A DNA stretch of 8,418 nt from Bacteroidota bacterium (GTDB lineage: Bacteria; Bacteroidota; Bacteroidia; Chitinophagales; Chitinophagaceae): positions 1 through 8,418 of the forward strand of contig JAEZAM010000020.1 in assembly GCA_023430465.1 (NCBI GenBank), read 5' to 3'. Position numbers and translations under genes: made by a program. A model generated the notes under the pieces. It was not told where the DNA came from, did not search any database, and worked only from the letters and a program-made list of their open reading frames with translations. Positions 1-5,492 of this stretch are shown one piece after another. The number at the start of each line of letters is the position of its first letter. The first letter of the stretch is position 1.

Positions 1-106
1 GATAGCTTACGTCAGGTTACTGAGTAGTCCCGGGCAGCGGGACGTATCGAAGTCACTTGAAATGAAGGCGCCGCTCGTGAATTGACGAATAATGCTTCAT
101 CAGTTC
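1..106. repeat. Structured intergenic repeat, copy 1
   Basis: This block recurs at 222-327 with about 9 mismatches in 106 positions, so the two copies lie head to tail with a 221-bp offset. Inside it, GTCCCG (27-32) and CGGGAC (38-43) form a perfect 6-bp stem around GGCAG. Around that lies the pair TGAG (21-24) and CGAA (48-51), which would stack two G.A mismatches between Watson-Crick pairs. The outer stem, GTTACT with AGTCAC, has one mismatch that is repaired in copy 2. A second dyad (GAATTGA at 79-85 with TCAGTTC at 100-106) has one position that pairs only as a G-U wobble. No convincing ORF covers it. The left end may be cut by the window edge. Function unknown; it may be a mobile palindromic repeat or a structured RNA. 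Confidence 0.8.
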
Positions 107-139
107 CTCACATCAACAACCCAAGGAGGTCTGCTTCTC

Positions 140-165
140 TAACCCCCGGATTAATCCCGGGGTTA
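140..165. repeat. 26-bp palindrome, TAACCC family, left copy
   Basis: Arms TAACCCC (140-146) and GGGGTTA (159-165) pair perfectly. A single C-C mismatch (147/158) is followed by GG/CC and a self-complementary ATTAAT centre. A close relative with one mismatch at a different position lies at 8346-8371. It sits between the two copies of the 221-bp-spaced repeat with no gene nearby, so it is better read as an interspersed palindromic repeat than as a terminator of a gene in this window. Confidence 0.75.
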
Positions 166-221
166 ATGCCACCAGCCAGGGGAACAAGAGGGGAGTGCGG
201 AGGTGTTAAGGTCGAGGCTTA

Positions 222-327
222 GATAGCTTACGTCAGGTGACTGAGTAGTCCCCGGCAGCGGGACGTATCGAAGTCACTTCGAATGAAGGCGCCGCTGGTG
301 AATTGACGACTGATGCTTCATCAATTC
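222..327. repeat. Structured intergenic repeat, copy 2
   Basis: Second copy of the block at 1-106. Its folding potential is better. GTGACT (237-242) pairs with AGTCAC (272-277), followed by two stacked G.A mismatches (243/271 and 244/270), a G-C pair, a short TA/TA step, and GTCCC (248-252) with GGGAC (260-264). Downstream, GGTGAATTGA (297-306) pairs perfectly with TCAATTCACC (321-330). An alternative small hairpin TGATG-CTT-CATCA (311-323) would compete with that stem. The region from here to 429 holds no gene; TTTGCGACTTTGCGT (357-371) is a short direct repetition of TTTGCG-type units. Confidence 0.8.
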
Positions 328-404
328 ACCCCAACAGCAGCCGAAGCGAACTTCTTTTGCGACTTTGCGTGAAACCCTGGGATGGGTTATCAGGTCCTTC
401 TGTT

Positions 405-412
405 TAAATTTG
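405..412 (+). promoter_or_regulatory. Candidate -7 promoter box for the GH127-type gene
   Basis: TAAATTTG fits the Bacteroidota -7 consensus TAnnTTTG. It would start transcription near 418-420, about 10 nt before the ATG at 430. That would exclude the upstream in-frame ATG at 382 from the transcript. No clear -33 TTG lies at the usual distance, so confidence is limited. Confidence 0.4.
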
Positions 413-429
413 TAAAACAACCCCCCGGT

Positions 430-2484
430 ATGCGCACTCTCGTACTTTCACTAGTCTCTCTTGCCTCAATTGAATTTATCCACGCACAGCAAACCCATGC
501 TGTGTTTATGGAGCGTCCACCGGTCACTGCCACCAATAAATTCTATACGAGCAACCGCGCACCGCTGGCACCGGAATTTTTTATCAAATTGCCGGTCACT
601 GCGTTTCAGCCGGGAGGGTGGTTGCGCAGGCAAATGGAGCTACAGTGTGCAGGACTTACGGGCAACCTCGATCAGATAAGTATCTGGCTGTCGAGGAAAG
701 ACAATGCCTGGTTGAATAAAGAAGGTAAAGGGGAGTGGGGCTGGGAAGAATTGCCCTATTGGCTTAAGGGTTATGCGAACCTGGGATATATGCTGCGCAA
801 TGACACGATGATCTCCAAGGCGAAATTTTGGATAGATGCGGTATTAAGCAACCAGCGGGAGAATGGTGACTTCGGGCCGGCCGTAGTGAAGGGCGCAGGC
901 AAGCGCGATCTCTGGACCAATATGCCCATGCTGTGGTGTCTGCAGTCGTGGTATGAGTATTCCGGTGATTCTCGTGTTGTGCCTTTCATGCTTAAATATT
1001 TCAAATGGCAGTTGACCATACCGGATGAGTTGTTCCTGGAAGACTATTGGGAAAAAAGCAGGGGCGGTGATAACCTGGTGAGTGTTTACTGGCTATATAA
1101 TCTTACCGGCGAATCCTGGCTGCTTGATCTTGCCACGAAGATCGATCGCAACACAGCAGATTGGAGACAGCCCGGTAATCTTCCGAACTGGCATAATGTG
1201 AACATCGCGCAATGTTTTAGAGAACCCGCCACTTATGCCATGCAAAGCCACAAGCAGAGTGATATGGATGCAACCTACAACAACTTCAGATTGATCCGCA
1301 AGTTGTATGGCCAGGTGCCGGGTGGCATGTTCGGTGCTGATGAAAATGCACGAAAAGGATACGATGATCCGAGACAGGCAATCGAGACCTGCGGTATGGT
1401 AGAGCAAATGACATCAAATCATTTTCTTACCAGGTTCACGGGCGATCCCACATGGGCTGACAATTCGGAAGATGTTGCGTTCAACAGCTTTCCTGCGGCA
1501 TTTATGCCCGACTATCGCTCGTTACGTTACCTCACGGCACCGAACATGGTGATAAGTGACAGCCGCAATCATGCACCAGGTATTGCAAATGAAGGTCCTT
1601 TCTTAACGATGAATCCATTCAGCAGCCGCTGCTGTCAGCACAACCATGCGGCAGGATGGGTTTACTATGCCGAGAACACCTGGACGGCTACTGCCGACAA
1701 CGGAATTGCTGCTCAACTCTATACTGCCGGTACCGTAACTGCCAAAGTAGGTGATGGTGTTGACGTAACGATCAATGAACAAACAAACTATCCTTTTGAA
1801 GAGACGGTTGGTTTTCATTTGTCACTGCCTCGACCCGCCACCTTTCCGCTATATCTGCGTTTGCCGGGATGGGTCAACGCGCCGGTTATTAAGATCAATG
1901 GAAAGAAAGTTTACAGCGATACAAATGCCCGGGCCGGGTATTTGCGACTGGAAAGAGAATGGAAAAATGGAGACATTATTACGCTTGCGCTGCCAATGGA
2001 GATCACCTGGCGCGAATGGACGGCCAACAAGCATAGCCAAAGTGTCAATTATGGCCCGCTCACTTTTTCGTTGAAAATAGATGAAGCCAATATACGGCAG
2101 GACAGCAAGGCTACGGCGATTGGTGACTCGCGGTGGCAGGCCGACGCGGATACAAAAGCCTGGCCGTCTTTCGAGATACACCCGGCATCCGCATGGAACT
2201 ATGGCTTGCAGCCTTTCGGAAAAAGTGGTAAGCCAAAATTACGGCTACGTCGTCATCCGTGGCCTGCGGATAACAACCCGTTTACAGCGGCAGGGGTACC
2301 GATGGAACTCGAAACATTTGGGCGGAAGATACCCGGCTGGGGGATCGATCAATACGGGCTTTGCGATACTTTGCCGATGAGCCCTGTTGCAACAAGCAGT
2401 AAAATAGAGAAGATACGACTGATACCGATGGGCGCAGCCCGGCTGAGAATAGCAAGTTTTCCTATGGTAAAAGGCAAGGAGTAG
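430..2484 (+). CDS. Secreted beta-L-arabinofuranosidase-type glycoside hydrolase (GH127/DUF1680 family)
   Basis: Likely hydrolyses beta-L-arabinofuranosyl (or related) linkages in plant glycans outside the cytoplasm. From the ATG at 430 the protein has 684 residues and opens with a signal peptide (MRTLVLSLVSLASIEFIHA, then QQ). The frame is open 16 codons further, to an ATG at 382, but that extension would bury the signal sequence. An (alpha/alpha)6-barrel-like N-terminal part runs to about residue 420, followed by beta-rich C-terminal domains. The family's active-site signatures are present: E319-T-C321 in IETCGMVEQM and the adjacent pair C401-C402 in SRCCQHN. They correspond to the Glu/Cys/Cys/Cys zinc ligands of characterised GH127 enzymes, in which the first cysteine of the CC pair is the nucleophile. 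E305 in GADENAR is a candidate acid/base. Length suits the larger DUF1680 proteins. No susC/susD genes lie in the window, so the substrate is not settled. Confidence 0.9.
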   Translation: MRTLVLSLVSLASIEFIHAQQTHAVFMERPPVTATNKFYTSNRAPLAPEFFIKLPVTAFQPGGWLRRQMELQCAGLTGNLDQISIWLSRKDNAWLNKEGKGEWGWEELPYWLKGYANLGYMLRNDTMISKAKFWIDAVLSNQRENGDFGPAVVKGAGKRDLWTNMPMLWCLQSWYEYSGDSRVVPFMLKYFKWQLTIPDELFLEDYWEKSRGGDNLVSVYWLYNLTGESWLLDLATKIDRNTADWRQPGNLPNWHNVNIAQCFREPATYAMQSHKQSDMDATYNNFRLIRKLYGQVPGGMFGADENARKGYDDPRQAIETCGMVEQMTSNHFLTRFTGDPTWADNSEDVAFNSFPAAFMPDYRSLRYLTAPNMVISDSRNHAPGIANEGPFLTMNPFSSRCCQHNHAAGWVYYAENTWTATADNGIAAQLYTAGTVTAKVGDGVDVTINEQTNYPFEETVGFHLSLPRPATFPLYLRLPGWVNAPVIKINGKKVYSDTNARAGYLRLEREWKNGDIITLALPMEITWREWTANKHSQSVNYGPLTFSLKIDEANIRQDSKATAIGDSRWQADADTKAWPSFEIHPASAWNYGLQPFGKSGKPKLRLRRHPWPADNNPFTAAGVPMELETFGRKIPGWGIDQYGLCDTLPMSPVATSSKIEKIRLIPMGAARLRIASFPMVKGKE

Positions 2485-2535
2485 GCATTGGTAGTGCCGG
2501 GATTATCCTGAGCAGATCATCCATCGCAAACGGGT

Positions 2536-2543
2536 TATCTTTG
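2536..2543 (+). promoter_or_regulatory. -7 promoter box for the truncated hemoglobin gene
   Basis: TATCTTTG is a full match to the Bacteroidota -7 consensus TAnnTTTG and lies 47 bp before the ATG at 2591. The predicted start near 2550 gives a leader of about 40 nt. No good -33 TTG is seen. It suggests the gene is transcribed independently of the glycosidase that ends at 2484. Confidence 0.55.
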
Positions 2544-2547
2544 CAGC

Positions 2548-2580
2548 GGGGTGTAGCTTATACGTACTAGCTGAATCCCC
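2548..2580 (+). promoter_or_regulatory. Interrupted dyad in the hemoglobin leader
   Basis: GGGG (2548-2551) can pair with CCCC (2577-2580) and AGCT (2555-2558) with AGCT (2569-2572), around a TACGTA-like centre. The dyad covers the predicted transcription start, so it could be an operator or a 5'-UTR stem-loop. The internal loop TGT/GAAT weakens it, and no known regulator motif is recognised. Confidence 0.3.
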
Positions 2581-2590
2581 ATCACTTCCA

Positions 2591-2980
2591 ATGGACGACA
2601 TCAGCAATTTTGAGGACATCCGCTTACTCGTGAATGAGTTCTATACATCTGTGCGCGCGGATGAATTGATCGGTCCTGTCTTTAATAATAAGATAGGTAA
2701 TCATTGGCCGGAGCATCTCGAAAAGCTGTCGCGCTTCTGGCAGACGGTGTTGCTGGATGAAGACAAGACTTACTTCGGGAGTCCCTTCCCGCCGCACGCA
2801 GCGTTGGATATAGGTCAGCAGCACTTTGATCGATGGCTGCAGCTATTTGGTGAAACAATTGATCGTCTTTTTAACGGTAAAAAAGCGGATGAAGCCAAAT
2901 GGCGTGCAGGTAAGATGGCGGAGATGTTCCTGGCAAAATTGTCTTATTACCGGGCTCAGGGTTTCAAGCCACTGATATAA
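2591..2980 (+). CDS. Group III truncated hemoglobin
   Basis: A 129-residue heme protein of the 2-over-2 globin fold, group III (Ctb-like). Members are cytoplasmic and are linked to oxygen or nitric oxide chemistry; the physiological role is usually unknown. F17-Y18 fits the B9-B10 pair, with Tyr B10 a distal ligand-stabilising residue. H78 in QQHFDRWLQLF fits the proximal F8 histidine that binds heme iron. The stretch HWPEHLEKLSRFW (38-50) followed by a short hydrophobic run is typical of group III proteins. Length is normal. The start is the only early ATG; no Shine-Dalgarno is seen, which is usual for this phylum. It is preceded by its own -7 box. There is no metabolic link to the glycosidase upstream. 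Confidence 0.9.
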   Translation: MDDISNFEDIRLLVNEFYTSVRADELIGPVFNNKIGNHWPEHLEKLSRFWQTVLLDEDKTYFGSPFPPHAALDIGQQHFDRWLQLFGETIDRLFNGKKADEAKWRAGKMAEMFLAKLSYYRAQGFKPLI

Positions 2981-3139
2981 TTAGTTACTTCTTAAGTCTC
3001 TTTATGTGCCGTCACCGGGAAGAAATTTCCCCAGCTTGATCTTTATGTTTAAGCCTGTTCTAAACCCTCCATTTCGGCATTAAACATTTCCCCGAATTTA
3101 TAGCGGCACATTTGTTGAACAATTTCTGAAAAATGAGCT

Positions 3140-3310
3140 ATGAAATCAGCTACCTCAAATCGTGAGTCATCGAGCTCAAAAGAGACTAAAAAGAGTGTGG
3201 AGACTGGAAAGAAAGCCATCGATGCCGCAAAAAAGTTTGATGGTAAGCAGGCCAGGCAATCCGAGAAGGACAGCAAGGCAGATGCAAAGAAATTCAGGAA
3301 TGAAGGGTAA
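3140..3310 (+). CDS. Small lysine-rich hydrophilic protein (56 aa), unknown function
   Basis: An ATG-to-TAA frame encoding 56 residues, rich in Lys, Ser, Ala, Asp and Glu, with no hydrophobic segment and no cysteine. The first 15 residues are Ser-rich; the rest could form a charged amphipathic helix (KKAIDAAKKFDGKQARQ). It lies 21 bp before the flavoprotein gene on the same strand, so the two may share a transcript. A 10-codon frame (ATG at 3133, stop at 3165) overlaps its start. The family is not recognised. The antisense frame 3049-3276 is also open, but its product has no recognised domain and its neighbours do not support it. The preceding stretch 2981-3139 holds only a weak hairpin (GGGAA with TTCCC near 3018-3032) and no clear promoter. 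Confidence 0.5.
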   Translation: MKSATSNRESSSSKETKKSVETGKKAIDAAKKFDGKQARQSEKDSKADAKKFRNEG

Positions 3311-3331
3311 TTAATTTTTCAATTATAATAT

Positions 3332-3868
3332 ATGGATAGTATCAATAAAAATCAGCCGGAGGAGAACCGGGAGGACCTGTCGGGTAGAAAAGCTATCAGC
3401 AAGATGAAAGATCTTGTTGAGGATGCGGAAAGTTGTTTCTTCAGTACAATGTCGGCGACGGGCCCTTCAGGCGGTGTTCGGCCGATGAGTGTGCAGGAGT
3501 GCGACGATCATGGTGCATTATGGTTCCTTAGTGCGAGTGATAGTCATAAAAACCGGGAGATCGAGGCAGATCCAAGGGTGAAGCTTTTTTTCCAGGGATC
3601 AAAGCATTCAGATTTTTTGTCGCTTAGTGGCCGGGCAAGTATATCCCGCGATAAGGCGAAGATCAAAGAGTTGTGGAAGCCGGTGTTGAAGGTGTGGTTT
3701 ACGGAAGGCGAGGATGATCCGCGTATAACGGTGATCCGTGTGGATCCTGAGGATGGCTATTATTGGGATAACAAGCATGGAAATGCGGTGGCAGGGGTGA
3801 AGATGTTGATCGGGGCCGCGATAGGGAAGACGCTGGATGATTCGATCGAGGGAACCCTCAGGCTCTAG
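3332..3868 (+). CDS. Pyridoxamine 5'-phosphate oxidase family protein, general stress protein 26 type
   Basis: A 178-residue split-barrel flavoprotein of the PNPOx-like superfamily, in the branch annotated as general stress protein 26. These cytoplasmic dimers bind FMN or related cofactors; the substrate is mostly unknown. Signatures: CFFSTM (35-40) then RPM (50-52), the strand LWFLSASDSHKNREI (63-77) typical of the FMN-binding barrel, VKLFFQ (83-88), LSLSGRASI (96-104) and ITVIRVDPEDGYYWD (132-146). An acidic, hydrophilic N-terminus precedes the fold. It is not the biosynthetic pdxH, which is longer and has a different C-terminus. The ATG at 3332 follows an AT-rich gap of 21 bp after the small lysine-rich ORF. 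The stop is followed directly by a strong palindrome. Confidence 0.88.
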   Translation: MDSINKNQPEENREDLSGRKAISKMKDLVEDAESCFFSTMSATGPSGGVRPMSVQECDDHGALWFLSASDSHKNREIEADPRVKLFFQGSKHSDFLSLSGRASISRDKAKIKELWKPVLKVWFTEGEDDPRITVIRVDPEDGYYWDNKHGNAVAGVKMLIGAAIGKTLDDSIEGTLRL

Positions 3869-3876
3869 CCTCCCCC

Positions 3877-3909
3877 AAAGGTTGTCAACCTTTTAAAGGT
3901 TGACAACTT
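3877..3909. terminator. Strong palindrome between convergent genes, probable bidirectional terminator
   Basis: GTTGTCAACCTTT (3881-3893) and AAAGGTTGACAAC (3895-3907) are perfect 13-bp arms around a single T. The same bases can fold instead as two adjacent short hairpins, since AAAGGTTG-T-CAACCTTT (3877-3893) is also palindromic. It begins 9 bp after the flavoprotein stop and precedes the convergent permease end. There is no clean T-tract, so a role as a transcript end is inferred from position. It may belong to an interspersed palindrome family. Confidence 0.6.
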
Positions 3910-3967
3910 CCCAAATCGCGGGGTTTAGGACGCTTCTATACCAGAAAACCTCTCCGCTCTCCCGCCA

Positions 3968-3991
3968 TTAGACCCAGCTTCTCCGGTCTAA
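3968..3991 (-). terminator. Hairpin overlapping the permease stop codon
   Basis: TTAGACC (3968-3974) pairs perfectly with GGTCTAA (3985-3991) across a 10-nt loop. The right arm contains the permease stop codon (3988-3990). No U-tract follows on the minus strand, so it may be a transcript-stabilising 3' hairpin, a weak terminator or chance. Confidence 0.35.
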
Positions 3992-5265
3992 GCCTCAAGT
4001 TCCTTCTTCCCCGCCTTGTACCCCTTCAACGCATAATATAAGATATATGCGTACGCCGGTAATGTACACAGCAGAAACGCCGTGCTGTTATCCGTCGTAC
4101 CGCCGTCCTTCAGCTTTGTGTAGATCTGCGGCACAATGGCCCCGCCCGCAATACCCATGATCAATATTGCCGATCCGATCTTTGTAAATCGTCCCAGTCC
4201 GGCAATGGCCAGCGGAAAAATCGCCGGCCACATCAATGCATTCGCCAAACCCAGCAGTGCAATGCATACGATCGCGGTATATCCTGTAGTGGCAAACACG
4301 GCAGCAGACAATATCAAACCCAACACAGCCGAGATTGCGAGCGCTTTCTGCTGGCTTACATATTTCGGGATCGTAAATATGCCAATGATATACCCAATCG
4401 TCATCGCGATCAATGTGTACATAGTGAAATTTTTGGTCTCGTCCAGCGGTATGCCCAACTCCCGGCCATACACCCCGATCGCATCACCGGCCAACACTTC
4501 AACTCCCACATAAAGAAAGAGACAGATAAAGCCAAGCACGAGATGAGGGAATTGTAACACGCTTGTCTTTCTTGTTTCCGAGCCTTTATCAACCACTTCT
4601 TCGCCATCCATATTTATCTCCGGAAGGGAGGAACGACGGATCATGACCGCAAGGATCACCAATACTATAGCCATCACCACGTACGGCGGGATCACTTTTT
4701 GCGCCAGATCATCCAGCAGACCATTGCGGGTTGCTGCATCTGTTGCAGTCGCAATGCTTTCTTCAATGGCCGTTGCATTTTTCAATACCAGTGCTCCGAG
4801 AATAAAGGGGCTCAGAATGCCTGCTACTTTATTGCATATGCCCATGATGCTGATCCGTTTGGCAGCGCTCTCGATAGGGCCAAGTATGCTGATGTATGGA
4901 TTGGATGCTGTCTGCAGTAATGCCAGTCCTGCGCCCTGCACAAACAAACCAAACAGGAACAGGGCAAAGTTGCGGCTGTTTGCGGCGGGTATAAAAATCA
5001 ACGATCCCATGGCCATCACCAGGAGACCAAGTGCCATACCATTTTTAAAACCTGTTTTGCGTAAAATATACGAAGACGGTATTGCCAGTACGAAATAGGC
5101 AATATAGAAGGCCGAGGCTACGAGAAAGGCCTGTGAATCACTCTCCAGGTCGCAAGCGAGTTTCAAGAAGGGGATAAGGGTCCCATTCAACCACGTCACA
5201 AATCCGAATACAAAAAATAATACACCGATGATGATGATCGCGTACCTGTTACTCTTTTGGGGCAT
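3988..5265 (-). CDS. FucP/NagP-type sugar permease (MFS, sugar:H+ symporter family)
   Basis: A 425-residue inner-membrane transporter with 12 predicted hydrophobic segments, of the FucP branch of the major facilitator superfamily (fucose, glucose/galactose, N-acetylglucosamine permeases). The start is the ATG at 5265 (MPQKSNRY); a TTG two codons earlier is less likely. Family signatures: GFVTWLNGTLIPFLKLACDL (residues 21-40) with D39 in the first helix, QTASNPY (118-124), N145 in GICNKVAG, E256 in the seventh-helix region, and NALMWPAIFPLAIAGLGRFT (342-361). FucP proton coupling uses an Asp and a Glu in helices 1 and 4; here the helix-4 position seems to be Gln, so coupling may rely on other residues. 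It is divergent from the GH109 gene across 227 bp holding operator-like sites. Context favours an N-acetylhexosamine, but specificity cannot be read from sequence. A weak -7-like box (TACTTTCC, minus strand, 5286-5293) could serve it. Confidence 0.9.
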   Translation of the reverse strand: MPQKSNRYAIIIIGVLFFVFGFVTWLNGTLIPFLKLACDLESDSQAFLVASAFYIAYFVLAIPSSYILRKTGFKNGMALGLLVMAMGSLIFIPAANSRNFALFLFGLFVQGAGLALLQTASNPYISILGPIESAAKRISIMGICNKVAGILSPFILGALVLKNATAIEESIATATDAATRNGLLDDLAQKVIPPYVVMAIVLVILAVMIRRSSLPEINMDGEEVVDKGSETRKTSVLQFPHLVLGFICLFLYVGVEVLAGDAIGVYGRELGIPLDETKNFTMYTLIAMTIGYIIGIFTIPKYVSQQKALAISAVLGLILSAAVFATTGYTAIVCIALLGLANALMWPAIFPLAIAGLGRFTKIGSAILIMGIAGGAIVPQIYTKLKDGGTTDNSTAFLLCTLPAYAYILYYALKGYKAGKKELEA

Positions 5266-5312
5266 AAGCAATTATTTAAGAAGCGGGAAAGTACAATGCG
5301 ATGAGGAGAATA

Positions 5313-5338
5313 TGCAATTTTGCACAAGCGTTTGCATG
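5313..5338. promoter_or_regulatory. Overlapping operator-like palindromes upstream of the permease
   Basis: TGCAATTTTGCA (5313-5324) is an inverted repeat with 5-bp arms. It overlaps TGCACAAGCGTTTGCATG (5321-5338), which shares the CGTTTGCA half-site and 12 of 16 positions with the operator at 5430-5445. The central CG with TTTGC/GCAAA halves resembles LacI/PurR-family operators. The CG-centred site is 55 bp upstream of the permease ATG. An AT-rich tract (5348-5386) follows. Confidence 0.5.
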
Positions 5339-5384
5339 AAGGGTGACTAAAATTTCAAAATTAAAAATGAAAAATTTAGAATTT

Positions 5385-5421
5385 CAACCTGAACCTTAGC
5401 CTCAGCCTCAACCTTAGCCTT
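5385..5421. repeat. Short-period CCT-rich repeat tract
   Basis: Imperfect 6-nt units of the type CTTAGC, CTCAGC, CTCAAC, CTTAGC run through the middle of the divergent permease/GH109 intergenic region. No coding sense is seen. It separates the permease-side operator from the GH109-side operator. Confidence 0.6.
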
Positions 5422-5429
5422 TCAAGAAT

Positions 5430-5445
5430 CCGCAACCGTTTGCAC
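5430..5445 (+). promoter_or_regulatory. LacI/PurR-like operator upstream of GH109
   Basis: CCGCAACCGTTTGCAC contains a quasi-palindrome GCAAC-CG-TTTGC whose halves match at 4 of 5 positions. An identical 16-mer lies on the minus strand upstream of the kinase (8184-8199). It ends 47 bp before the GH109 start codon, and its TTTG is 26 bp from the -7 box at 5469. That places it at or just upstream of the -33 region, where a bound protein could repress or activate. Confidence 0.6.
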
Positions 5446-5468
5446 GTCGATTATCCATCGTCAAAGCA

Positions 5469-5476
5469 TAAGTTTG
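5469..5476 (+). promoter_or_regulatory. -7 promoter box for GH109
   Basis: TAAGTTTG matches the consensus TAnnTTTG and lies 16 bp before the ATG at 5493, which gives a very short leader. The same arrangement relative to the operator is seen upstream of the kinase. Confidence 0.5.
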
Positions 5477-5492
5477 AGACTAAATTTTTATC

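Noticed and set aside
1..332. CRISPR-like direct repeats
   Set aside because: Only two long, imperfect units spaced 221 bp apart, with no short regular spacers and no cas genes.
3049..3276. 75-codon minus-strand frame opposite the small lysine-rich ORF
   Set aside because: No recognised domain. The same-strand spacing to the flavoprotein gene favours the plus-strand frame, though this is not settled.
4643..5098. 151-codon plus-strand frame inside the permease gene
   Set aside because: A shadow of the permease, whose family signatures are on the other strand.
5430..5445. True PurR box of a purine regulon
   Set aside because: The resemblance is only at LacI-family level. The flanking genes are sugar genes, and PurR of the enterobacterial type is not expected in this phylum.
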